Positions 54,384 through 63,028 of a DNA stretch of 64,000 bases are shown piece after piece. The stretch spans positions 268,095 through 332,094 of the forward strand of contig PBNO01000004.1 of the NCBI GenBank assembly GCA_002723155.1. Direction: 5' to 3'. The notes under the pieces were generated by a model, which did no database searches, had not been told where the DNA came from, and saw only the letters and a program-made list of their open reading frames with translations. The translations under genes and the position numbers were made by a program. Source of the DNA: Ponticaulis sp. Lineage in GTDB: Bacteria; Pseudomonadota; Alphaproteobacteria; Caulobacterales; Hyphomonadaceae. Numbering within the stretch: position 1 is the first letter of the stretch; every line of letters begins with the position of its first letter.

Positions 54384-55367
54384 ATGAAAGAACCAGTTCG
54401 CGTCGCGATTACAGGTGCAGCGGGCCAGATCGGCTACGCGCTTCTTTTCCGTATTGCTTCAGGTGCAATGCTTGGCCCGGACCAGCCGGTTATCCTTCAG
54501 CTCCTCGAGATCACGCCAGCACTTGGCGCGCTCGAAGGCGTTTGCATGGAGCTGAACGACTGTGCATTCCCGACACTCGCAGGCATCGTTCCAACTGACG
54601 ACCCAAACGTTGCTTTCAAAGACGCTGACTACGCTCTGCTCGTTGGCGCTATGCCGCGTAAAGCAGGCATGGAGCGTAAAGACCTGCTCGAAGCCAACGG
54701 CGGTATCTTTGGCCCACAAGGTAAAGCCCTCAACGATCACGCAAGCCGTGACGTGAAGGTTCTCGTTGTTGGCAACCCTGCGAATACAAACGCGCTGATC
54801 GCTCAGCAGAACGCACCAGACCTCGACCCAGGCTGCTTCCACGCGATGGTTCGTCTCGACCATAATCGCGCAATGAGCCAGCTGGCTGAGAAGACCGGTA
54901 CGCACAACACAGATATCAAAAACATGATCATCTGGGGCAACCACTCTTCTACACAGTATCCGGACATCCACCACTGCACAGTCAAAGGCGACGCTGCGAA
55001 GCCGATGGTTGACGATGCATGGTACACAGACACGTTCATTCCGGACGTTCAGCAACGTGGTGCGGCGATCATCAAAGCACGCGGCGCGTCTTCTGCTGCG
55101 TCTGCGGCATCTGCTGCAATTGACCACATGCGTGACTGGGCCCTCGGCACACCAGACGGCGAGTGGGTGTCTATGGCTGTTCCTTCCGATGGTTCTTACG
55201 GCATCGAGCCAGGCGTCATCTACGGCTACCCTTGCACATGCAAAGACGGCAAATACGAAATCGTTCAGGGCCTCGAAATCAACGAGTTCTCCCGTGCGAA
55301 AATGGACGCAACAGAAGCTGAGCTCCGTGAAGAGCGCGCAGCTGTTGAAAGCCTGTTCGGCAAATAA
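54384..55367 (+). CDS. mdh: Malate dehydrogenase (cytosolic-type, MDH 1)
   Basis: A 327-residue NAD-dependent malate dehydrogenase of the TCA cycle. The NAD-binding [17 protein letters not shown] start, [13 protein letters not shown] (substrate Arg and NAD-contact), and the catalytic His in [14 protein letters not shown] are clear. This cytoplasmic/archaeal-like type is common in gamma- and betaproteobacteria; many alphaproteobacteria carry the lactate dehydrogenase-like type instead. Codon usage is strongly biased to preferred codons, which suggests high expression. AGAGGA precedes the ATG at 54384. Confidence 0.95.
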   Translation: MKEPVRVAITGAAGQIGYALLFRIASGAMLGPDQPVILQLLEITPALGALEGVCMELNDCAFPTLAGIVPTDDPNVAFKDADYALLVGAMPRKAGMERKDLLEANGGIFGPQGKALNDHASRDVKVLVVGNPANTNALIAQQNAPDLDPGCFHAMVRLDHNRAMSQLAEKTGTHNTDIKNMIIWGNHSSTQYPDIHHCTVKGDAAKPMVDDAWYTDTFIPDVQQRGAAIIKARGASSAASAASAAIDHMRDWALGTPDGEWVSMAVPSDGSYGIEPGVIYGYPCTCKDGKYEIVQGLEINEFSRAKMDATEAELREERAAVESLFGK

Positions 55368-55387
55368 GCTTTCCGGAAACGGATTTG

Positions 55388-55415
55388 AAAAGGCGGGCTT
55401 CGGCTCGCCTTTTTT
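55388..55415. terminator. Bidirectional intrinsic terminator
   Basis: AGGCGGGC and GCTCGCCT (55391-55398, 55403-55410) pair with one G-U around a stable TTCG loop, flanked by A and T runs. It serves mdh and the convergent PilZ gene. Confidence 0.9.
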
Positions 55416-55421
55416 GTTGCG

Positions 55422-56009
55422 CTAAAGCGTGAACTCGACAGCAAAGCCGCCGTCCAGCCAGCGGGCGACCGTTCCCTTGCGGATGCCGCAGGTGACGGTC
55501 TCGCCGATCAATGGGCGCTCGTCTTTCGTTTTGACGGCCACGCCGGTCAGCGACATATCCATTACATTGCAGGAAAGGGTGCGCCCGTCTTTGCACGTGA
55601 CCGTGAGATCGCCGGACGCGGCGACGCGCTCGGCCAGGCGTTCTTCTTCCAGACCGAGGCGGTCTTTGTTTATCAGCCATGTCAGCTGATCGGCCATCCG
55701 GTCCCGCTTCGCATCTGATACGGCAAAGGCGAACGCGACATTGTCGCCGCTAACGCGTGCGATTTGGCCACCAAACCGGCCGAGATGTTTGAAGTAGCAG
55801 ACGAGCTGGTCGCCATGGCGTAGGCGGGTTTCTGTCTGAAAGTGCACCCCGCTCGTCGAGAGGTTCACCGTCATGCCGTGACCCTCGACATCCGAGGCCG
55901 TCATGAACTTAACCGGTATGCGAAGTTTTACGCGCGCATTCAGGCGGCGATCGCGCTTTCGCACCGTCACGGCAGAGCCGGGCGGCGAGAGGATTGTTTC
56001 CTGCGTCAT
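55422..56009 (-). CDS. Tandem PilZ-domain c-di-GMP receptor candidate
   Basis: A 195-residue protein with two PilZ domains. The first (about 15-105) has the RxxxR motif (RRLNARV) and NLSTSGVHF, as needed to bind cyclic di-GMP; the second (about 125-193) has MDMSLTGVAVKT but no RxxxR, so it may be a degenerate partner. It likely reads the signal from enzymes such as the MHYT-GGDEF-EAL protein in this window (inference). Alone on its transcript; it faces mdh. Confidence 0.8.
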   Translation of the reverse strand: MTQETILSPPGSAVTVRKRDRRLNARVKLRIPVKFMTASDVEGHGMTVNLSTSGVHFQTETRLRHGDQLVCYFKHLGRFGGQIARVSGDNVAFAFAVSDAKRDRMADQLTWLINKDRLGLEEERLAERVAASGDLTVTCKDGRTLSCNVMDMSLTGVAVKTKDERPLIGETVTCGIRKGTVARWLDGGFAVEFTL

Positions 56010-56128
56010 GCCGTTAGGTAACCCTTCCCTCGAAGGTTAAAAAAAGATGACTCCCGCGTCAGTTTAGCTTGCTGGTCCTAAGAAATGACTTACCATCGCG
56101 AAAAATATTCAGAGGGAGAGAGACGCAG

Positions 56129-57739
56129 ATGGCTCAGGAAAATGCGGGATATGACTATATCATCGTGGGCGCAGGCAGCGCCGGTTGCACCCTGGCAGGG
56201 CGGCTTACCGAAGACCCGAATATTCGGGTCGCGCTAATCGAAGCAGGTAAAAAAGACGATTCACTGCTGGTCCGAATGCCAGCGGGTGTTGGCAATCTGA
56301 TCGGTGATCAGAATGATTATAACTGGGGCTTCTGGACCGCGCCGCAAAAGCATCTGAACAATCGAAAGCTCTGGTGGCCGCGCGGCAAAGGCTGGGGCGG
56401 ATCATCCTCGATCAACGGGATGATCTATATTCGCGGCCATGCCGGTGACTATGATCAGTGGCGTCAGATGGGGCTGAATGGCTGGGGATATGATGATGTC
56501 CTGCCATACTTCAAAAAGTCCGAGACTCTGGATAAGGGTGCAGATGAATTCCATGGCGGCGAGGGACCGCTTCAGGTATCTACCAGCGCCGCGACCGAGC
56601 CGCTCTATGAAGCGTTTATCGAAGCGGGAAAGGCGTCTGGCTATCCGTACACACCTGACTTTAACGGTGCGCAGCAGGAAGGTGTTGGACCGTATCAGCT
56701 GACAATTCATGACGGTGAACGTTGGAGCGCGAGTTTCGCGTATCTGCGTCCAGCTCTGGAGCGTCCAAACCTGACGGTTATCTCCACGGGCCGCGTCACC
56801 AAAGTGCTGGTCGAGAACGGCAAGGCGGTCGGCGTCGAGTATGTGGCAGGCAAGCGCGGTGTGCCGGAACAGGTCTATGCGGATGCGGAGGTTCTGGTTT
56901 GTGCCGGCGCGGTACAGTCTCCGCAAATTCTTCAGCTATCAGGCCTCGGCAAGGCGGACGATCTACGCGCGCAAGGTATCGACGTGAAGGCTGATCTGCC
57001 GGGTGTCGGCGCGAACCTGCAGGATCACCTCGACATTTCTATGGTCTATAAATGCTCGCAGAAGATCACGGCTTACAGCAAGCAGTCGGGCATTAAAAAG
57101 CTGTTTGTCGGTCTGAACTATCTGCTGCGTAAACAGGGGCCGGGCCGCGATAACTTCCTTCAAGCGGGTGGATTCCTCAAATCTCGCGAAGGCCTCGACC
57201 GTCCGGATATCCAGCTGCACTTCGTAAACGCGGCGATGATCGACCACGGCAAGGGCGATGCAGACTATGACGGCTTTACCATCCATGCCTGCCAGCTTCG
57301 TCCGGAAAGCCGTGGCACAGTCGGACTGACTTCGGCTGATCCGTTCGCGGACCCGCTGATTGATGCAAACTATCTGGATAGTCAGGAAGACATGCGTGTG
57401 ATGCGCGAGTCTGTGAAGATGAGCCGTGAGATCGCCTATCAGGCCGCGTTTGACGAGTATCGCGCGTCGGAAGTTCTGCCTGCTAAAGCGCCGGAATCAG
57501 ATGCTGATATTGATGACTTCATTCGCGCAAATGCCGAGACGATCTATCACCCGGTCGGTACGGTCCGCATGGGTGCTGACGATGCGGCGCCTCTGGATGA
57601 TCAACTGCGTGTTCGCGGCGTAGAAGGGCTTCGCGTGGTCGATGCGTCTGTTATGCCGACGCTGATTGGTGGCAATACAAATGCGCCAACCATCATGATT
57701 GCAGAAAAAACGGCCGACCTGTTAAAGGCCGGCCGGTAG
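56129..57739 (+). CDS. GMC-family FAD oxidoreductase (choline/alcohol dehydrogenase-like)
   Basis: A 536-residue flavoenzyme of the glucose-methanol-choline family. The FAD-binding VGAGSAGCTLAGRLTE, the signature PRGKGWGGSSSINGMIYIRG and the catalytic His in ETIYHPVGTVRMG are clear. Length and the AGCTLAGRL motif fit choline dehydrogenase or AlkJ-like alcohol dehydrogenases; there is no bet operon around it, so choline is unlikely. AGAGGGAG precedes the ATG at 56129. Confidence 0.9.
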   Translation: MAQENAGYDYIIVGAGSAGCTLAGRLTEDPNIRVALIEAGKKDDSLLVRMPAGVGNLIGDQNDYNWGFWTAPQKHLNNRKLWWPRGKGWGGSSSINGMIYIRGHAGDYDQWRQMGLNGWGYDDVLPYFKKSETLDKGADEFHGGEGPLQVSTSAATEPLYEAFIEAGKASGYPYTPDFNGAQQEGVGPYQLTIHDGERWSASFAYLRPALERPNLTVISTGRVTKVLVENGKAVGVEYVAGKRGVPEQVYADAEVLVCAGAVQSPQILQLSGLGKADDLRAQGIDVKADLPGVGANLQDHLDISMVYKCSQKITAYSKQSGIKKLFVGLNYLLRKQGPGRDNFLQAGGFLKSREGLDRPDIQLHFVNAAMIDHGKGDADYDGFTIHACQLRPESRGTVGLTSADPFADPLIDANYLDSQEDMRVMRESVKMSREIAYQAAFDEYRASEVLPAKAPESDADIDDFIRANAETIYHPVGTVRMGADDAAPLDDQLRVRGVEGLRVVDASVMPTLIGGNTNAPTIMIAEKTADLLKAGR

Positions 57740-57761
57740 TGTCCCCCGCATAAGTGAGCGT

Positions 57762-58304
57762 CTACTCGTTGCTTGCAACGAGGCGGAGCTGAGGTTCTTC
57801 CCGCGGGGCTTCCGGCGGGAAGATAGCGCCAACACTGTGGCGCCAGATCGGCCGGCCGGCGAGAAGACCTTCGCCGCCAAGCATTTGATAAAGGCCGAGA
57901 ATACGGTCTGCATTCGTGGTTGGTGAGCGAAGCGGAGCCAATGCAACTTCGATCTCTACAACCTGACCTGAAAGGGTTTCAGCGCGGCCACGGATGATGC
58001 CAGGCGCAGAGCCGTAACGCACGGCGTCCAGCTGCGCACCAACCAGAGACATGTCGCGACCACGCCAGAGCTTCAGGAAGTCATGATCCAGAAGTTCGCG
58101 GCCGATGACATTGTGAATATCCTTGCCAGCGTTGGCGAACGTCCAGATGCCATCTTCCGAGTGGCGCAGAACGAAAAGGCTGCCGAGAAGATTCGGAAAG
58201 TCTTCGATCTTAGGATCAGACGTGTTCTGGTCCGCATTCGAAGAAAGGCGTCGCCACGCATCAATAATTGCACGCGTGTGAGGATGGGCTGCCCGATCTA
58301 GCAT
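57762..58304 (-). CDS. PAS_5-domain protein (MopJ-like)
   Basis: A 180-residue single-domain protein resembling the PAS_5 family of alphaproteobacteria: FPNLLGSLFVLRHSEDGIWTFANAGKDIHNVIGRELLDHDFLKLW, then RGRAETLSGQVVEIEVALAPL. In Caulobacter the PAS_5 protein MopJ adjusts motility and cell-cycle signalling; a matching role here is only possible. I chose ATG 58304 (MLDRAAHPHTR); an upstream extension of 21 codons is open. No enzymatic domain is attached. Confidence 0.75.
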   Translation of the reverse strand: MLDRAAHPHTRAIIDAWRRLSSNADQNTSDPKIEDFPNLLGSLFVLRHSEDGIWTFANAGKDIHNVIGRELLDHDFLKLWRGRDMSLVGAQLDAVRYGSAPGIIRGRAETLSGQVVEIEVALAPLRSPTTNADRILGLYQMLGGEGLLAGRPIWRHSVGAIFPPEAPREEPQLRLVASNE

Positions 58305-58482
58305 TATGTGTATCTCTTTGGCTTCGAGTTCATGATTTCTGATCTGGAAAGGCAAAGTCTGGGCCAACCCGTAAACGGTTTATCCATGGGTGAGGGGTAT
58401 AAAAACGGTGCAAGCTTCGCGTCGTGGGGGAAGAAAGCACGATTTATGTGCCTTTCCAGACGACTTTTCAGGGAGACGCCGC

Positions 58483-59382
58483 ATGCATGTATCATGGCGA
58501 CACACATTGGCGACGGGTAGTGCGCTCGCAGCTCTGACGCTGGCAACACCAGCTTTTGCGCAGAGCGATTGCTGCACGCCTCCGCCAGACTGCTGTAATG
58601 GCGGGTCGCATAACATCACGCCGCCGGGTATTTCGATTCCGAGCCCGAACATTGTTTATACGCCGGGTTCTGCGCGCACGGGTACAGAGTACGTTTATGA
58701 GGGCTCAAGCAGCTATTCTCAGAGCGGCTATGTTTCAAATCGCGACTCGCGCACGACTTTCTATGCGAACGGAAGCTACATTCCGATGGCGGACCCTATT
58801 CCGCAAACAACGCTCAGCCTGAACGTTGCCGGGTCACAGCAAGTCGTTGAAACTGTTGAAGAGCAGATCGCAGTCGAAGAAGAGATTTGCGCGCCGCGCG
58901 TTATCTTCGAAATGGCTACGGCTGCTATTCAGGCGACATGTATTGATGCGACTGGTACGCCTCATCCGGCATCGCGCGTCGATGATGCCGAGCTTGTGCC
59001 ATCTGAATACACTGGTGAGCTTTACCGCTGCATGGCGGGTACGAGCATGCAGGTCATGATCGGTGAAGTCATTGATGGACAGGCTAGCTTCCAACACGCG
59101 TCCGGCTTTAGCTGTGCGCCTGGCGAAGCGCTCGTGCACAGCCCGCTTGAAGGGCTGATGTGCGCGCCGCAAATTCCACAGCGGAATTGTAACGAGCGTT
59201 CGCTTCTGCGTCGCTATGGTCCGGGCATTAAAGTGGTTCAGACACGCGTTCAGCGCGAGATCTGCGAGCCACAAATTCAGACGCGTTATGAGACCGTCGA
59301 ACGTGAAGTTCTGGTGCAGCGCCCGCTGCCGCAGACATCTATCACGCTTGATGGCGGTGTCGGCCAGTATCTCGGCGAATAA
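58483..59382 (+). CDS. Cysteine-rich secreted protein, unknown
   Basis: A 299-residue exported protein. Signal peptide to about residue 26 (ATPAFAQ); the mature N-terminus is SDCCTPPPDCCNGGS with two CysCys pairs, followed by a Gly/Ser/Tyr-rich section (about 50-110). The C-terminal part has a repeated theme around Cys (EEEICAPRVIFE and QREICEPQIQTRYE) and three further single Cys. I know no family. Cys pairs and export suggest disulfide-linked surface material. GGGAGA precedes the ATG. It converges on the hfa operon and might belong to the same surface structure. Confidence 0.65.
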   Translation: MHVSWRHTLATGSALAALTLATPAFAQSDCCTPPPDCCNGGSHNITPPGISIPSPNIVYTPGSARTGTEYVYEGSSSYSQSGYVSNRDSRTTFYANGSYIPMADPIPQTTLSLNVAGSQQVVETVEEQIAVEEEICAPRVIFEMATAAIQATCIDATGTPHPASRVDDAELVPSEYTGELYRCMAGTSMQVMIGEVIDGQASFQHASGFSCAPGEALVHSPLEGLMCAPQIPQRNCNERSLLRRYGPGIKVVQTRVQREICEPQIQTRYETVEREVLVQRPLPQTSITLDGGVGQYLGE

Positions 59383-59410
59383 CACCAGCGTCAGACAGAC
59401 GAAATTTCGA

Positions 59411-59441
59411 AAGCCTTCGGTCTCAGACCGGAGGCTTTTTT
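59411..59441 (+). terminator. Intrinsic terminator of the Cys-rich gene
   Basis: AGCCTTCGGT and ACCGGAGGCT pair with one wobble around CTCAG, followed by six T. Confidence 0.88.
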
Positions 59442-59471
59442 GTATGTGCTGTTGAGAGGGGAGCGCTAAAG

Positions 59472-59503
59472 AAAAACGCCCCGAACCCATGGCCCGGAGC
59501 GTT
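59472..59503 (-). terminator. Intrinsic terminator of the hfa operon
   Basis: On the minus strand AACGCTCCG and CGGGGCGTT pair with one wobble around an 11-base loop, followed by five T. It lies about 43 bases past the hfaD stop. Confidence 0.85.
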
Positions 59504-59545
59504 TCTTCACCCAACGCCTCAACGGGCGCTTTTTATGATTAGAGA

Positions 59546-60826
59546 TTACTGGTTTGCAGCAGTCGACTGATAGGTCGACGAGTTGCCGATCGCATTGGCT
59601 GCGCCAGACGCATAACCGCCAAGGCCGGAATTCACTGTGCCGCTGGCGACAATGTTGCCATCATTGCGCTGCTGTGTGCTGCCATAAAGTGTCGTGTCAG
59701 GTCCGCAGGTCCGGCAAAGCGCTGCCGTTGCTGCGTTTCCGATTGCAGTTGCGCTTGCATAGCCAACGCTGCCATCCGGCGAGACGCCGCCATTGAAGCT
59801 GGCTGTCGCAGAGACCTGGCCCTGATTGTTCTGAACGGCATAGAGGCCGGTATCAGACCCGATATTGGAAATGAGCGCAGAGTTGCCAACGCCATAAGAC
59901 GTCGAGCCTGAAGGGCCTGTCCAGTTGGTGAGCGTGACCGCTGAGTCAGCGTCCACTGCGGCACCGTTATACTGGAAGACTTCTGAGCCATCACGGCCGA
60001 GCGTTGCAAAACCCCACTCATTGTCGACTTCAGTGCTGTTACCAGCAGCGCTGGCTGAAGCAGCAACATTGTTGGCGTAGGCCACAGTCGCGTCAGCCTG
60101 AGCTGAAACGGATGTGCCATCAGCCATCGTCTGAACTGCGCCGGTATAGCTCGTTGTCGTGCTGCCGGTCGCAAGATGTGAGTTACCCGTCGCAACAGAA
60201 CCGAGCGCGGCGAAATCTGTCACCGTGTCGAACGTGCCTGTTGTCGTGGCAGATACGTTGGCATTGCCCGTTTGGGTCTGGAAACCGCGATTCTCACCAT
60301 TCACATTGTGATGCTGGGAAACATTCGCTGCAGCAGTCGTGTTCGCTGAGACGCCATCAACGACCAGAAGGTTCGTTGTGGAATCGGCGCTTACGTCGTT
60401 ATTGCTGGTCTGCGTGACGTAATGAAACGTCGAGCCGTTAGAGGTCGAGGTCGTCGCAGAGTTGCCGTAAGCGGTGGTTTCGCTGCTCGCGCCATTGCCG
60501 CCGCCATAGACAGAGCCACCCGTAAGGGAGGTGGACGCTGACACGGTGCCGTCCTGTTGCTGGACGCCATCGAAATCAATGTCGTTGTCGATAGATTCGG
60601 CTGTCGAGATATTGCCCGTTGCAATAGCAGAAGCCGAAGCATTCGGCTCTGTGTCTGCAATGACGACATTCATATCGGCGAAGACGTTTCCGAGGATGAC
60701 CTGATCAATCACAACCACATCCGCGCCAGGCGCTGGATCGGGAAATACTTCCTGCGCGAATGCCGGCACTGAGGCGAGGGCCATCAGCGCGGTGCCTGTC
60801 AGAAGTCTGGTCGTGATGTGGCGCAT
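59546..60826 (-). CDS. hfaD: HfaD-like holdfast anchor protein
   Basis: A 426-residue exported protein: signal peptide to about residue 25 (SVPAFAQ), then a low-complexity Ala/Asn/Ser/Thr/Gly-rich sequence with recurring patterns of the type TANVSQ and GNSAT(T), suggesting repeated beta-strands. In Caulobacter, HfaD is a surface protein of similar size (about 420 residues) that fixes the holdfast polysaccharide to the pole. The call rests on gene order, export, size and composition; there is no strong motif. AAGGAGC precedes the ATG. It is last in the operon. Confidence 0.75.
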   Translation of the reverse strand: MRHITTRLLTGTALMALASVPAFAQEVFPDPAPGADVVVIDQVILGNVFADMNVVIADTEPNASASAIATGNISTAESIDNDIDFDGVQQQDGTVSASTSLTGGSVYGGGNGASSETTAYGNSATTSTSNGSTFHYVTQTSNNDVSADSTTNLLVVDGVSANTTAAANVSQHHNVNGENRGFQTQTGNANVSATTTGTFDTVTDFAALGSVATGNSHLATGSTTTSYTGAVQTMADGTSVSAQADATVAYANNVAASASAAGNSTEVDNEWGFATLGRDGSEVFQYNGAAVDADSAVTLTNWTGPSGSTSYGVGNSALISNIGSDTGLYAVQNNQGQVSATASFNGGVSPDGSVGYASATAIGNAATAALCRTCGPDTTLYGSTQQRNDGNIVASGTVNSGLGGYASGAANAIGNSSTYQSTAANQ

Positions 60827-60879
60827 AGTGTGCGCTCCTTCAGGTGTTTCTAGTCAGAGCCCGTAAAGCCTGTGGCCGC

Positions 60880-61884
60880 CTATTGGCGACCACGAAGTGC
60901 TGTGCGCAGGGCGCGGTCACGGTTTTCGTTCCAGCGCGCATCGTCGTCACGCGTAGACGCGTTGTTTGTACCGATGCTTGGTGGGACGAGTGTGAAGCCG
61001 CCGGACGCGCCAGTCGTTGTGACCATATCGCCGCCAATACACGCATCCGGTCCTGGAATGCCGTAAAGTGTCGCTGTCATTTCAACGACCGCGCGTTCGA
61101 CAACAGAGCGGATTGCGAGCTGGATCGGCTCCTGAGCACGTTCGCCGAGACCGACGTCAAACACGTTGCCGTTCAGGAAGTCGAACACGCCCGCTGAGAT
61201 TTCACGGCCGATGATCTGCTTCTGATAAGAGATCACATCAACAACTTCGAGAGACTGTGTGTCGACGAGGCGAAGATCGAGACCGACATTGATCACGAAC
61301 ATGCGGTTCGTGAATGTGCCGTTCAGGTCTTCAATGTCCTGATCGCCTGCATAAGCTTCGAGGCCGAATGAACGGATATTGTAGTTCATCTCGGTGATGC
61401 CGCCGACGAGATAATAGTCAGAACCCGGAATGGAGCCTGCGTGGATCTCACGGAAGTTTGCACCATCGTCGCTGATGAGACGGTTATTTGTATAAGTGAG
61501 CTCAAGCTCGGATACAGATGTATCGAAACGTTCGACAAGGCTGACGCCCGCTTTTGCAAAAGCAGAGATCGCCATGAGAGACGCGCCCTGTGTTACGCGG
61601 CGGCCACCTTCAAGGTCGGCTTTACCGGTATAGTCGAGGATGCGGCCAACTGCGACGCGCGGGGCGCGCAGATTGTTGACGGATGCATAGTTCGCAAGGC
61701 AGTTCAGCGCCGAGGAATATGGTGTCGGGTTGGTCGTCACCGGAGCGTTGCCGATCGGCGCAGTATAGTTACCGCGCGGTCCTGCAACCGGGCTGACACA
61801 ACCGGCGAGCGCGAGAGCGCCGACCGTAGCGAGAGCGACGAACTTGGTGGCGTTACGCTTCTGCGATTTCACAAAGTTACTCAT
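60880..61884 (-). CDS. hfaB: HfaB holdfast anchor secretion lipoprotein (CsgG family)
   Basis: A 334-residue outer-membrane lipoprotein of the CsgG family. The leader ends in LALAGC (Cys29). The CsgG-like core includes RVAVGRILDYTGK, ASLMAISAFAKAGVSLVERFD, GSDYYLVGGITEMNYNIRS, and NVGLDLRLVDTQSLEVVDVISYQKQI (the pore strands). In Caulobacter HfaB secretes HfaA and HfaD. CsgE/CsgF/CsgA genes of a curli operon are absent, which supports HfaB over curli CsgG. It overlaps hfaA by eight bases and lies 53 bp before hfaD. Confidence 0.9.
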   Translation of the reverse strand: MSNFVKSQKRNATKFVALATVGALALAGCVSPVAGPRGNYTAPIGNAPVTTNPTPYSSALNCLANYASVNNLRAPRVAVGRILDYTGKADLEGGRRVTQGASLMAISAFAKAGVSLVERFDTSVSELELTYTNNRLISDDGANFREIHAGSIPGSDYYLVGGITEMNYNIRSFGLEAYAGDQDIEDLNGTFTNRMFVINVGLDLRLVDTQSLEVVDVISYQKQIIGREISAGVFDFLNGNVFDVGLGERAQEPIQLAIRSVVERAVVEMTATLYGIPGPDACIGGDMVTTTGASGGFTLVPPSIGTNNASTRDDDARWNENRDRALRTALRGRQ

Positions 61885-62302
61885 TGTTAGCCTGCTCTCC
61901 GTTCAGAATAGCGGTCTGGTTGCCATTGTTGATTTGAGTGCTGTCGATAATAATCGTGTTGTTATTGCCGTTCGTGATGACGTTCAGCTGGTTACCGATA
62001 GCCATGTTGTAGCCCAGCATGCCGGAACCGGAGGTCGCGCCCCATGGCGTGTTCATACCGGTGCCCAGTGTTGAGTATGTGCTGGAATTGATGATGCGTC
62101 CGTCGATGACCAGCCGGTTTCCGGCTGAATCGCGAGTGGTCGGGTCGTAAGGCGTCTCAGCCAGGCCCAGCCCCATGCCATACGGCACTTCAAACTGACC
62201 GGAGAACTGTGCTGCCTGTCCATGTGCAGCGGACGTCATGCTGAATCCTGTCGCAGCAACTGCGATCATGCCAGCAGAGAGTGTCTTTGCGCTGTACTTC
62301 AT
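61877..62302 (-). CDS. hfaA: HfaA-like holdfast anchor protein
   Basis: A 141-residue exported protein: signal peptide to about residue 28 (SAAHGQA), a middle part with PYGMGLGLAETPYDP, and a C-terminal Asn/Gln/Gly-rich stretch (IGNQLNVITNGNNNTIIIDSTQINNGNQ) resembling curlin repeats. HfaA in Caulobacter is a small curlin-like protein that forms polymers holding the holdfast at the pole. I chose ATG 62302, preceded by GGGGATTAAG; the frame extends upstream without a ribosome site. First gene of the operon. Confidence 0.82.
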   Translation of the reverse strand: MKYSAKTLSAGMIAVAATGFSMTSAAHGQAAQFSGQFEVPYGMGLGLAETPYDPTTRDSAGNRLVIDGRIINSSTYSTLGTGMNTPWGATSGSGMLGYNMAIGNQLNVITNGNNNTIIIDSTQINNGNQTAILNGEQANNE

Positions 62303-62613
62303 ACTTAATCCCCATTCGCGGGGGGAGGCGTAGTGCAGAGGAATCTGCAGCCCGCAAGCCACCCCGTCTCGACGTGCGATAATCCTGTTCAATATCGCTT
62401 CTACGGGGAAAAGACGGATTTTAAGTTAAGATACGTGTGAAACTGCGTTTCGAAGCATCAGTTATCGTTAAGAAATTTCGAGGGTGTTTCATTGCGGGAC
62501 GCTTCGCGCAGGTGCCGTCCCCGACTTACTTATTATGAAGCCTGCGCGTTTTTGACCAATGGTGCGGCCCAATAAACTCCCAATATTTATAAGGATAATT
62601 AAGGGAGCTTTTC
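62303..62613. other. Gene-free divergent spacer between hfaA and the YdcH-like gene
   Basis: 311 bp with no convincing ORF. It should hold the hfaA promoter (minus) and the YdcH-like promoter (plus). It is AT-rich around 62420-62480 and 62580-62610. TTAA-type half sites occur (at 62421, 62425 and 62470), but none has the N7 spacing of a CtrA box. GAAAC-TGC-GTTTC at 62439-62451 is a short dyad. Confidence 0.5.
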
Positions 62614-62859
62614 ATGAGCCATACACCACACGAACTGACTGAAGAATTTCCTGAGGCTGCAGACCTGATCCACAAGCTCAAAACCAGTGATGCTCACTTT
62701 GCAAAACTGGCTGACGCGTATCACGATATCAATCGCGATATTCACCGCGCTGAAACGAAGGTAGAGCCCGTGAGCGATCTTGCAGAAGAAGATATGCGAA
62801 AGCAGCGTATGAAGCTGAAAGACGAGATCGCAAAAATGCTGCGTGAGGCTGCGGCTTAG
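62614..62859 (+). CDS. YdcH-family (DUF465) protein
   Basis: An 81-residue helical protein of the DUF465/YdcH family: LIHKLKTSDAHFAKLADAYHDINRDIHRAE and LRMKLKDEIAKML-type coiled coil at the end (RKQRMKLKDEIAKMLREA). Function unknown. AAGGGAG lies upstream of the ATG. Confidence 0.88.
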   Translation: MSHTPHELTEEFPEAADLIHKLKTSDAHFAKLADAYHDINRDIHRAETKVEPVSDLAEEDMRKQRMKLKDEIAKMLREAAA

Positions 62860-62886
62860 CTATCGCCAAAAGCGGCTCTTCTCATG

Positions 62887-62900
62887 CTCTATATATAGAG
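62887..62900. repeat. Perfect 14-bp palindrome after YdcH-like gene
   Basis: CTCTATATATAGAG is self-complementary. It lies between the YdcH-like and CBS genes; a 7-bp inverted repeat (CGCGGGA at 62916, TCCCGCG at 62942) follows. No terminator-type T run is attached. Function unknown. Confidence 0.4.
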
Positions 62901-63028
62901 TAAGAAATACCGGCGCGCGGGAGTGTGGTTTAACACCTGATTCCCGCGTGGCTTGCCTGAAAACACGTTTAGGCGCACTCTCCTTACTATAGGGCCCGTC
63001 AGAGGCCGTCAGGGAAGGAGACTTGGAT

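Noticed and set aside
56129-57739. Choline dehydrogenase of a glycine-betaine pathway
   Set aside because: No betB, betI or choline uptake gene is adjacent, so only the GMC family is claimed.
59546-62302. Full curli (csg) system
   Set aside because: Only a CsgG-like gene is present; no CsgE, CsgF or CsgD genes are found. The order and sizes fit hfaABD better.
62400-62480. CtrA box upstream of hfaA
   Set aside because: TTAA half sites are present but none has the N7 spacing, so I do not call a box.
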